This document shows positions 34,706 to 44,004 of a DNA stretch of 64,000 bases, piece by piece. The translations under genes and the position numbers were made by a program. A model generated the notes under the pieces. The model saw nothing but the letters and a program-made list of their open reading frames with translations, was not told where the DNA came from and did no database searches. Position 1 is the first letter of the stretch; every line of letters starts with the position of its first letter. The DNA is from Oikopleura dioica (taxonomy: Eukaryota; Chordata; Appendicularia; Copelata; Oikopleuridae): positions 3,722,501 through 3,786,500 of the forward strand of contig OU015566.1 of NCBI GenBank assembly GCA_907165135.1. The letters are read 5' to 3'.

Positions 34706-35312
34706 AATTCCGTGTCTAGAAAGAAATTTCGATTAATTTTTTTTTTTGAAAATTTTGAATTTTTGTTGGCACGGAAAGAAAAAATTTGAGTACGAGCGGC
34801 AAATTTTAAGTTTTATCAAATAAAATTTTGTTTTGAGCAGCTAAAGCGGGAAAAATTCTCTCGGAAGCTTCTTTTTTTTTTTGATTCTCTTTTTTGGGGC
34901 GAGCGATTCTCTTTATTTTGTTTCAATTCTCAGAATTTCCAATGATCTGAGTTCGCGGCGCGCCCGCTCCTGATTGGCTGGCGCTCGCTCGCCGCGGGAA
35001 TTTTCCCACGCTCGTTTTTTCTGCTTTGGAATGGGTTTTTCCTTTCTTTTTATAAAGGATGCTTAATTGTATTTTGATTCACTGGCTATGAACCCTTTTC
35101 CTGGGATTTTTGCTGCTTATTTGGTTTCTGGTGTGAGGCTTTATGGATTTAAAATTTTTCTGGGCGATTTCTCTTTTAAGGGGACAATTTAACTGGCTGG
35201 AGTTCGGTTCGAGCCGATTAGATTCTCTAAGCTTCTGTCGCTTTTCTATTGTCTCCCTTCTCCTGAAGAGTGTGAAAATTAGAAGTGGGGTCAGGGTTTC
35301 TCTGGACAGGCG
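34706..35312 (-). other. Retroelement spacer between genes A and B
   Basis: No open frame was supported. The stretch includes GC-rich sequence near 34,950-35,010 (GCGGCGCGCCCGCTCCTGATTGGCTGG) with an inverted CCAAT box, compatible with a promoter. A similar GATTGGCT box lies near 39,219 before gene A. Confidence 0.4.
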
Positions 35313-38300
35313 CTAATGTTGCTTGGCTTCCGTCTGACGTAGGACTCTAGCGATTCTTTCTTCAAGCTTCTGTAGCGCTGGCGTCCAGACATTCGGGAAG
35401 AAATTTTCTGCCTCAGCTGCTGGAGCTTCTTCCTTGGATAAAAAGTGGCTTGCCGCTTTTACTGCGTCCATCAGAATGTCGCGAATGTGGGTTGTGAATG
35501 GCCCGGCGATGCTGATGTCATGCTTTTCTGCCGCTATTTCTTCCCAAGATGCATTCGCGGATCTGAGAATTTGTTTAAGCTTCTTTTTTCTAGATTCTGT
35601 TAGAGCCGGATTCTACATATTTTCAGCTTATCATTTTGGGGCTCTTCTTTAGTAAAATAAATGTAAAAAATTACATATTTTTTACCCAAGGTTTCTAAAA
35701 AAATTTTAATTTATCTGAGGCTGAATTTGTAAGAAATTACTAATTTCTTACCGAGGGCGTATCGAGTCTTTATTTTTGAGGCCCCTTTTTTTTTGTTAAC
35801 AAGATGTAAAAAATTACTTATTTTTTACCGAGGGCTTTTCAATCTAATTACTTGAGTAAGTAAATTGTAAAGTTTTACTTTTTTCTTACCACAAGCTTCT
35901 GGAGCTTCTTTTTGAGGCTCTTTTTTTTTGACCTGTATAAAATATACTTATTTTTCCTGGAGGCTTTATTTTTTATTTACCTGAGGCTGATTTTGGTGGA
36001 AATTTCCATCGGCCAGGGGCGCGAGGCTTCGCCATTGCAGGTTTTGAACATTTCTCCTGCAACTTTGGGGTGTGCCCAGCAAGGCGTCTGAATCGAGTCA
36101 TATTCGCCATCGCAGCCGAGTGTGTAGATGTTCCATACGATGGTAAAGGCAGGGTTGAGCTCGGCGAATTTTTAGGCGTGACAATTCGCAGATTGTAAAT
36201 CGCGTGAAACGATAGCTGCTGTTTGAAGCTTTTTGCATCTTCGTTGCTTGGGAAAACGATGGTCAGGTAGCTTCGTTTTGACGCTTCTGTTGCGATCAGA
36301 GCCGCTACTTCATTCCAGTCGCCTTTTTTGACGTCTGAAATTTGGATTGCGAGGGTGGAGAGCGGCTCAAGTGCGGAATTGGCCCCTTTGCCAATCGGAA
36401 AAGCAGAGAAGCTGTTTCTGGCGTATTGGAGCGCGTCGTGGTAGATGATTAGGCCTTTAAGAAAGGGATCTTCGGCTCTGTTTCTTTTCTTGACGGCCGA
36501 GTCTAGCGAATTGAATCTTGTCACGAAGTCGAGGAGATTATCCCATCCGCTGCTGAGTAGGATTTCCGTCGCTTTCCAGGCTTCAATGATTGAATCGAAG
36601 CCCTCCACCTCCGTTTCTTGGATCTTTTTGATGAGGTTTTTGGTGGCCGCTGCGTTCGAGTCGTTTTTGAAGATCTGCGCAAGCTCCTGATGTAAGCTGT
36701 GCCATTCGGGGCTGTCGATTCTGATGCTTCTTTCTTTGAGCGCGTCGGCCAGGGCTGGCGGGAATCTTTCTTCGTGATTCTTGACGCAGTCGCGTCTCCT
36801 GCGCTCCAGGACTTCTAGCTTCATGCCCTTATTTTGGCACCATGCTGCACGGTCTTCTTCAAGTGGCGATTCGCAGCCTCGATCTTCTCGTGCTTCGGGC
36901 GATTCTTTCAGGCTGAGCCTTGCTTCTTCTGTGACTCTGAGTCTGTGGTAAAGCCAGCCCAGTGTGAACTTTTCGATGCTTGGATCCGGGCTGAATTTGC
37001 CTCCTTTTGCCCATTTCCAACCTGTGGTAAGAATTTTGAGATTGTGGATGACATCTCTGGCGTCTGGGAGCCTCTTTGTTTCATTCACCACTTTCACCAT
37101 CGTGTCTAGCAGTTTTAGCTGAGTTGAAGATGGCCGTTTGAGTCCTACGACGCACCTATCGTTTCTCCAGAAGTTCTTGTCGTTGTTGAAGCTTTCGATT
37201 CCTTCTTTGCAGCTACTTGTCGTCCAATCCGTGAGAGCTAGCTTCTTCAGCGCCGCTGCCTCAGTTGTGTTGAGCATCGGATGATCTGCTAGGGCTAGAA
37301 GCGCTTTTTCCTGTCTGCTGCTTGGGGCGGGATCTAGGTTGAAAATCCATAGCTGTGGAGCTGCCCTGCACGGGATCCACAATACCCAGTGGTATTCGCC
37401 TCTTCCTATTTCTTTGATTCGGAGAGTAGTGCCGATGGGGCAGGTCTTTTTAGCCGCTGCACCGAGCCACTTTTCCAACGACTCTGATTCCGTGAGTTGC
37501 TTCCATTCTGAGTGCCACTGGGTGATCATTTCTCTGCAATCACCGTCTTGTCCAATGATGCTATCGTTGAGAAGCTGTTTGTGAGCCACGTGCAGGATGA
37601 GCTGCGAGAGAATTCGCGTAAGCGGTGTGGCTCTTGGAAGTTTTCCGTCTTTTTTCTGGAAACTTCCGATGACTTCCGGAATCCAGGCATCCGCATTCGC
37701 TGGTTCTCGTCTGGTCCAGCTGGTTTCTGGCTTCTTTTTGAGGGAGATCCAGGCGTTTTCTTGGTGGCATATTGTGTGCCAGTTTTTGGACGCTTTCAGC
37801 CATTGCAGCTTTTCGAGCATTTCTGCTGGGCTTGGATGCGCTTCGATTCTGAAAAGTGCTTCGAAGACTTCTTCAAGCCCTTTGGTTATAAGCTTCGTTA
37901 ACCATGAGCGGCTGCGGAAACCTTGAAGCTCGTAGTCTGCTCTGGCCTTGGTCATGTTTTCTTTGATCACGCGGATACAGATTGCGTGCCAGAAACCTTC
38001 GTCGAGGATGTCCGCGTGGTCCAGCATCTCCCACTCATTGAACCAATCTTCTGAGCGCAGCTTGTTTCGACGCTTGAATTCCTCCAGGACTGAGGTTGGA
38101 AAGAGGCGATTAGCTTCGTCTGGATCCGCCGGTGTTAGGAATCTGAGGTCGTTGCCCGAATCATCTTCAGTTGGGAGTCTTTTGGCTACGATTCTCAGGG
38201 CGTTTCCTCTTCTGCCCTCTGGTCTTGCGTTGGCGTCAAAATCTGCTATAGATTCGAAGCTTCTCAAGTCGAGGCTCGGGCTAAAGCTGCACCCCTCATT

Positions 38301-38888
38301 CGTTGAGAGTTTCGTCGGACTGATAGCTGGGCTAAATGGGTATGGCGCTAATTCTAGCTGCCAATCTTCTGCGGCTTTTCCTTCGGCTGCTGCTATTTTT
38401 GAAGAAATCGCTTGGAGCGTCTCCGTTGGGCAGCTTGATTCTGGTGTGAGCCAAAGTGATTCTTTGCCCGATGTTGAGCAGAATATGATCTTGGCCTATG
38501 ACGCTAGCTCTTCGAATTGACGCTTCGTCTTTTCGGGCGTTTTGGGATTGAAAGCCAGATTCTGGTCGGCCAAGAGGCTGTGGACGTCTGAGAGAACTGC
38601 GAGTCTGATGATTTTCGAATCAGGTCCTTCTGGGAGAAGGATTGTTCTTGAGATTCGTGACCAATCGATCATTGCGTCTAGGACTAGATCATTTCTAATG
38701 GGCTCATCAGTCATTCTCTTTTTGACTCTAAAAGGATTCAAAGCGGAGCCTTTCCTGAGGATAGCTGCTTCTAGTGTTTGAAGCTTCCTGGGCGTGTGCT
38801 TGATTGGCAGTTTTGGGTGTGCATCTGAGGCTGTGCCCACTTTCGGCGCGTAATTTTGGGCTGCTTTCCCGAATGCCTCGCCGAACAT
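35313..38888 (-). CDS. Very large unknown retroelement protein (gene A), with an in-frame UAG and a frameshift
   Basis: Gene A starts at ATG 38888, two bases after a TTTATTCAG acceptor. The frame runs to 35973 with one in-frame TAG at 38498-38496 and no other stop. At an A5 run (36169-36173) the coding signal moves into another frame, which stays open to a GTAAAT donor at 35981. After the hairpin array described separately, a final exon (35613-35313) encodes about 100 residues ending in TAG. The total would exceed 1,000 residues. Segments such as LTRILSQLILHVAHKQLLND and HWVLWIPCRAAPQLWIFNLD suggest folded domains, but none is recognised. Because the terminal repeats look identical, the UAG and shift may be recoding sites, recent mutations or assembly errors. 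Confidence 0.6.
35663..35957 (-). repeat. Tandem array of intron-like hairpins inside gene A
   Basis: Four 23-bp inverted repeats sit at 35663-35685, 35729-35751, 35806-35828 and 35867-35889, with a weaker fifth near 35,935-35,957. On the minus strand each begins as a splice donor (GTAAGAAAT or GTAAAAAAT). It folds with ATTTCTTAC or ATTTTTTAC, and is followed by an AG acceptor and a short GCCTCAAAAA-type exon-like piece. The two arms change together (G with C, A with T), which keeps pairing. The repeat period is 61-77 bp. Confidence 0.7.
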
Positions 38889-39549
38889 AGCTGAATAAAG
38901 CTTGATTGAGCAAGGATTCTTAATTTTGTATAGAAATATCCTCAAGGTACAGGAATGCGGTGGGTTGCAGTCTCAGAAATTCTAAAACGCGCAGCTGCCG
39001 ATTCGTTCTTGATCGGTCTTTTAACCAGGGTTTCTCTGCCCCGGGGCTAGCAGCTCCGAATCGTTCTAGTTCGGAATCTTCTTAGCTTCTCTAAGGTGTG
39101 AAAATGATGCTTATGCTGCTATCTTCTCCTTTCCGGGAGCTTCAGGCTTTTTTTTTTAGATCTCGTTCTAGGATCTGCCTGGAATGGGGGATTTTTGGTG
39201 CATCGCGCGCGCTCGCTCTGATTGGCTACGGCTTACCGCGCCTTTATATGAACTTGCGCCGCTTATGCAGGTGCCGCTTTTTCCTTTGAGTGAAGCGGGA
39301 GGCCGTTACTAGAGTGTTGGCCTCATCCCAGAATCTTTTAAGGTCCGTAGACTCGAAATTTAAGCATCTTTTCTTCCGCAATTCTTGTAGAATAAGCGTA
39401 TAAGTCCAGGGGACTTTTAGTTTTTATAGTCCCTTGGACTGAGTTTAGAGTCTTTGAGACTTTTAAGGGTGGGCAAGGTGCCCAAACAGTTTATAGTCTT
39501 GAAGGACTTGGGAATAACTGGTAAAACCTAATGATGGTCTACCTTAAGA
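38889..39549 (-). other. Retroelement leader between repeat A1 and gene A
   Basis: No gene is supported. The segment has an inverted GATTGGCT box near 39,219, a TTTATATGAA box near 39,243, and self-complementary sequence around 39,412-39,440 (AGTCCAGGGGACTTTT against AGTCCCTTGGACT). A role as promoter or untranslated leader is inferred from position only. Confidence 0.4.
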
Positions 39550-39811
39550 GTCTTTGAGAGTTGATTAAATTCTCGGCTTTGCGAGTTTGGAGGCTCTCAA
39601 AGATTCTCTTAACTTTTTCCCTGTGAATATTATAGCCCTAGGCTATAATTTTCGGTTCTGGCTTGCGTGATTCTATGCAGCCGCTTAAGTGTCTCGCTCT
39701 CTTGCGCCTGTATCACCTCCCGTTTTGGAAATGGGTCACGGCACTGTCGGTTCTTTAGTTGCTAATCCGAGTCCACCGATGCTTGAAGCTGCTAATCCGA
39801 ATCCTATATTC
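39550..39811 (-). repeat. Split direct repeat A1 (outer end of the retroelement)
   Basis: This is the outer copy of the 262-bp repeat. The same 21-bp palindrome lies at 39629-39649. The end of the element at 39811 is 17 bp from the ATG of the next host gene. Confidence 0.88.
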
Positions 39812-39828
39812 TTTGCGATTTTGGGAAA

Positions 39829-40957
39829 ATGCAAGAGAAAAAATCAACAAAAAATGATTCTTTTCGAAGAAAAAGGGTTTCATTCATTCGACTGACTTTT
39901 GGAGAAAAGCACAAAATCGCGAATTTTATTAAGAAAAATGAAAATGCTTCTGTTGCAGAACTTTCAAAACATTTCTCGACGGCTTTGAAGCGAAAAGTTA
40001 CTGTGCGGTAATTCCAAAAATATCTTTTCATTAATCATTTTGGTCTTCAGGCAAATTGGTTCGATAAAACAGGACTTGCAAAAATGGCTGAACATAGCGT
40101 TTAAAAACTCGAAAGAAACGCACTACAAATTTCTTGAAAATGACGAAGAAGGCGAAGACGAAAGTCCACTAGCAATAAAGAGAAGGCCAAAAGTGCATTT
40201 GTCGGAAGAAGACAAGAAGGAAATATCAAAATTTCTTCTAAAAAAGAGGTGAGAAAAGAAGCGATTTTCGATTTATGATTTTTTTGTTGACGCATTAATT
40301 TTAGATCAGAATTGACATTGAACGAGATCGCAGAAGAATTTGCCGAAAAGCTTGGTAAAGATGTGAGTAGAACCCACATCGCTACTATCAGAAATCGCCT
40401 CCAAAGGAAGAACAAAACCGACAGTGAGCTCAAGGCTCGTCTGGGCAGTTCGAGAAAGACCACCACAAAAACCGAAGAAAAGAGCGCGGCTCCGCTTGAA
40501 ACTGAAATCAAGGAAGAAAATCAACGAAAAAGATCGCTTCGGTCGAGCAAAAATGAAATTTTTCAAGATGACTTCGTCTTTAAAATCCCTGAACCTATGG
40601 TGGTTCCGTCTCCAGGGTGAGTCATACTTTCATATTATTCTAAAATCCATTTATACAAGAAAAATCGTCCTCTTTTCAACCCGTCTTTTCAGGATCAACA
40701 AGGAGATTCATGAAGATTCGCCTTCGAAGAAAACAAAACTTCGAAAGCGAAAAAGAAAGAACTTGAAAATCAAGGGTCGTCGACTCATCAACCGAGTGAT
40801 GCACTACAACTGCCAAGAAATCAACGAAGACGGAGCAGTTTCAGAACGATGGTTGCCTGTTTTTGAAGTTGAGGATTTCAACGATGTTGTTGAGTTTGAA
40901 AAGTACGTGGGCAAAGTGAGAATCGGATCTGAAGAGGATCTCTTTACACCGGAATGA
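39829..40957 (+). CDS. Four-exon helix-turn-helix protein (CENP-B/transposase-type DNA-binding domain)
   Basis: Exons 39829-40007, 40051-40248, 40305-40616 and 40693-40957 have clear GT-AG introns of 43-76 nt. Lengths of 179, 198, 312 and 265 nt close to 317 residues. Residues about 20-75 (FGEKHKIANFIKKNENASVA and the following ELSKHFSTALKRKVTVRQI) resemble the helix-turn-helix of CENP-B and Tigger-like transposases. A second similar segment (LSEEDKKEISKFLL, then LTLNEIAEEFAEKLG) follows, suggesting two DNA-binding modules. The C-terminal half has basic clusters and an acidic end, with no transposase catalytic core seen. The protein may be a domesticated DNA-binding factor. The retroelement end lies just upstream, so its promoter has probably been displaced. 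Confidence 0.7.
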
Positions 40958-41639
40958 AAAAATAACTGACTTGCTTCGGAAAATTCAATAAAGATAAATT
41001 ATGTTTCAAATCGCTTTATTGGTTATTTTCTGAATTATGACGAGAAAACCAATGACGAGTAAGCAAATCAGTTGAGTGACCAAGCACCACTTGTAGAAAT
41101 CAGTCTGAAATCCGAAGTTGTAGGTGTGCACGGGGTCGGAGATGTTGCGCTGCTCTGAATTTCAGTCGTTGAGTTTGTTGTATTTAAAAAGGTTGCTACC
41201 AAGTTGGATGGTATTCAGGCCACAGTTAGTTCCATGTGCTTCTTTACAGTGGTCTCTCGCGGCTTGTCGTTTGTGGTAGATGGTGAATTCCTGCAACAAG
41301 CCGAGAGGAAGTGTTATTACTGCCATAATCATCCCTCTGAAAGGATATTAACGAAAATAACCCAATGGCTCAATTGACGGTTCGAGGTCCTTTTTATTGA
41401 TGAAAATCGAATCTTACATGATGTTGAAGAAAATTCCAACATATCCATTGTCGGAGCCTGTGTCGACATGCACTTCTGGTTTCCATTTAGGGACTTTATG
41501 GGGTTGAAAATAAATAACAGGACTCAATTTCTCGATCTCATTTATTCTCGATCAAATTATCTATTTCATTAATGTTGAATCATTATCAAACATCTTTATC
41601 CATCTCGTTATCCATCTCATTATCCTTCTCGATCGTGGT
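40958..41639. other. Intergenic, nothing supported
   Basis: An AATAAAGATAAA polyadenylation-type signal follows the HTH gene at about 40,987. Minus-strand coding-like pieces were looked for around 41,050-41,500 but no frame could be joined convincingly. Confidence 0.4.
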
Positions 41640-42177
41640 ATGGGCTGATTCTTCGGCAAGACCGAAGAATTGATGCTTTAAATAACACTGATTCTTCGGC
41701 TAATTGAGAATTGCCTTGAACCGAAGGATTTATGATAAACTTGACAGTGATTCTTCGGCAAATTTTCTAGAATCCATTATCGAAATTCTTTTGATAGATC
41801 TTTGATTGTCAAATATGAGTCATAATAAAAAGGACATTTTCTAGAGAAAAAACTCATTTTAGCAATAAGTATTTTCTATAATTTGAGGCTAGTGTTAGGG
41901 GGCACTGAGCAAAGTGACAGAACAAACTCACCCGAGGGGGATAGGCTAGGGTTAGTTAGGGTTACTGAAGGTAACCCTAAGTAACCCTAGACTAGACCCC
42001 GGCATTTTAGGACCTAAGGGGCGGAGCCCCTTGGTAAGGGGCACAGGAATCTGTGAATAAATTCACCTTAGCCGAAGAATCAGTGCATCTTCTATCACTT
42101 ATTCTTCGATTCTTGCCGAAGAATCACTGTTCTTTCACGAATCAATCCTTCGGCCTCCAAGCCGAAGAATTAGGCCG
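41640..42177. mobile_element. ~540-bp inverted-repeat element built of GCCGAAGAAT motifs, with TTAGGG-like core
   Basis: The left end (GGGCTGATTCTTCGGC) and right end (GCCGAAGAATTAGGCC) are inverted. CTGATTCTTCGGC/GCCGAAGAATCAG motifs recur at least four times on each side, in opposite orientation. The core (about 41,885-42,030) contains CTAGGGTTAGTTAGGGTTAC, its mirror GTAACCCTAAGTAACCCTAG, and a GGGGCGGAGCCCC hairpin. No protein is encoded, so it is a non-autonomous element. Confidence 0.65.
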
Positions 42178-43510
42178 TATCACCTTCTCGATAATTATTT
42201 TGCAAACACAAGACATATTTAATGCAAAAATTTTATATAACATTATTTTTGACTCTCACTTATGGTGTTCTCTTTGCGATTAAAAACACTTCTATAAGAA
42301 AATTTTCAACCCTTTTTCTTTCGAATTCGTATGCGTGGTCACGACAAAATCCTGCGCCGGAAAGTACTCCGCCATTATCTCTTGTTTCATTCTTCCCCTT
42401 TTTCTTCTTTTCTCTTCCCCACTTCTTCAAACTCTCAGAAATCGAAGACTATTGGAAAGCAAGGCATATCCTCTCCGCGGGATATTAAGTTATATTAGCG
42501 ACAATTATCGGCCGGCGGCCACTTTGCGGCTCATTCTCGAACTCTTCAGGAAGATAATTTCGTTTGTCGGTCTTCGATTTTTAAATATGGATTGAGCGTC
42601 GAAGCGGAAAATAATCAAAAACAAAACAAGCTTATTTTTGTGAATGGCTACTGTTTGCTACAGGTGGCGAAATGAAGACTTGTCGTTTCAAGACTGCTTG
42701 TCGTGATTGAATCTGATTCCTTGATTAATTAGATTTGAGAATAGTATTGGGGCTCTTTATTTTTAAAACCGCGGGAAGAGCTCTTCTTTTAATCAGGAAA
42801 ATTGAAACGGGTCGAGTTCTATCGGACCTAGGGGAAGAATAAAAAACTCTTTATGACTCTTATTTTGATAAAATAAAGGACCAAAGCATTTGAATCTTAG
42901 ATATTACTGTCCATTTAGTGAATTTTTGCTTATTGGAACCAATAATGAACCTTTTTAAGGGTACGGGTGTCCAAATGGCTCTAACCATGGCCCTATTCTG
43001 GGAAATCTAGATGAATTGGAGGCTTGAATCTTTTATTTTTAGTAAGTTTTGACCTAGAACTAGAATTGTATAGAAGAAAATCTCATTTTTATAATCGTTT
43101 TCTTGTCAAAAAATCGCTCAAAAGTTGGCATCTTGGACTAAAATCGGCTTAAACTGGCTTCAATTCCCAAGAATCGACCTTATAAACCTACTCTTTTTAA
43201 ATTTTCTCATAAAATTTCAACCCTTTTTGAAACTTTTAATAGAAAAAAATCCAAAATTCAAGAAATTCCAGCTTCAGAAATCCCTCGGAGAAAGCAAGCT
43301 TTTCACTGAACTAAGAATAAGCATTTGATGACCGATTCTCAGACCGGGTCGCAAAAAGAGTCATGCACCTGTGCTTACTCAAAGGGCGATAGCTATCACC
43401 GGTGACGTAAGAAAAAAAATTAAAGCTCTAGCGCCAGCGGCGTTTCACGAGACCGAAAGACTATTAAGCCTTCTTCCTAAGTTTCAAGCCAGTCAAACTA
43501 TTCCACAAAA
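42178..43510. other. Intergenic, nothing firmly supported
   Basis: An 88-codon open frame at 42222-42488 starts with a signal-peptide-like MQKFYITLFLTLTYGVLF, but then becomes low-complexity Phe/Ser/Pro. A CRE-like TGACGTAA occurs near 43,403. Neither is sufficient for a gene call. Confidence 0.4.
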
Positions 43511-43708
43511 ATGAAAGAGAGCCTCAACGAGAAAGTTTTCAATCGAGTCGTTCAAATCTTCAGCTGCGGATCGAGCAACTTTGAGAATCAAAATCAAGAG
43601 GAAGAGGAGAAAATGAAAATCATCGAAAACGAAGTTGATTCCGGATTTGAATTGAGAAGAACTTCCATTCATTTTTCAATGATGCTTGATCATTTGAAGA
43701 GTCTATGA
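43511..43708 (+). CDS. Possible small single-exon gene (65 aa)
   Basis: A 65-codon frame from ATG 43511 encodes a charged peptide with VVQIFSCGSSNFENQNQEEE and a later IHFSMMLDHLKSL end. A TGACGTAA element lies about 110 nt upstream. The composition is protein-like, but there is no homology I recognise and no splice evidence. It could be chance. Confidence 0.3.
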   Translation: MKESLNEKVFNRVVQIFSCGSSNFENQNQEEEEKMKIIENEVDSGFELRRTSIHFSMMLDHLKSL

Positions 43709-43813
43709 CTCTCGCACCATAAGAACAACAAGCCGACCCCACCAGAGAAGATCCTTTTTTTTGATAAATTTCGCTCTTTTAAATCCCAAAAAATGGCGAA
43801 AATACAATTTTTC

Positions 43814-43910
43814 CGACAAGTTTTGCACGGATATTTTCAACCAATCAGAAGCCGGCGTTTTGCTGACCGGCCAATCAGAAGCCTAGTAGCCGCCTACGCA
43901 AAATTTGTCG
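43814..43910. mobile_element. Second copy of the CCAATCAGAAGC MITE
   Basis: The ends GACAAGTTTTGC and GCAAAATTTGTC match the element at 18409-18504. The two internal motifs CCAATCAGAAGCC are intact here. The copies differ at roughly one fifth of positions. Confidence 0.65.
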
Positions 43911-44004
43911 AGATTTTTCGTCGATTCGTGATATCATCTGGTATCTTTTCATTCTGTAATTTTAACTGTAAATAAACCATTCAATTCTGAAAAGGACCAT
44001 TTAT

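Larger units (their letters stand above)
24815..39811 (-). mobile_element. Giant (~15 kb) tyrosine-recombinase retroelement, DIRS/Ngaro/PAT-like, with split direct repeats
   Basis: Read on the minus strand the layout is A1 (39811-39550), genes, B1 (25294-25250), A2 (25249-24988), a 128-bp spacer, and B2 (24859-24815). This A1...B1-A2...B2 order is the split-direct-repeat arrangement known from PAT and Ngaro elements. As read, the A copies (262 bp) and the B copies (45 bp) appear identical, so the insertion should be young. The gene set includes reverse transcriptase-RNase H and a tyrosine recombinase, the two hallmarks of the group. Known members are typically about 4-7 kb, so this one is two to three times larger. 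It carries at least four additional proteins and more than ten short spliceosomal introns. All genes point in the same direction. Confidence 0.9.

Noticed and set aside
24815-39811. Interpretation of the gene-rich 15-kb block as ordinary host genes between two repeats.
   Set aside because: The A1...B1-A2...B2 repeat order, RT-RNase H and tyrosine recombinase together fit a YR retroelement, and all genes share one strand.
41885-42000. Interstitial telomere array.
   Set aside because: Only a few imperfect TTAGGG units, arranged as a palindrome inside an inverted-repeat element.
42222-42488. Possible secreted protein starting MQKFYITLFLTLTYG.
   Set aside because: After the hydrophobic start the frame is low-complexity and overlaps another open frame, so support is too weak.
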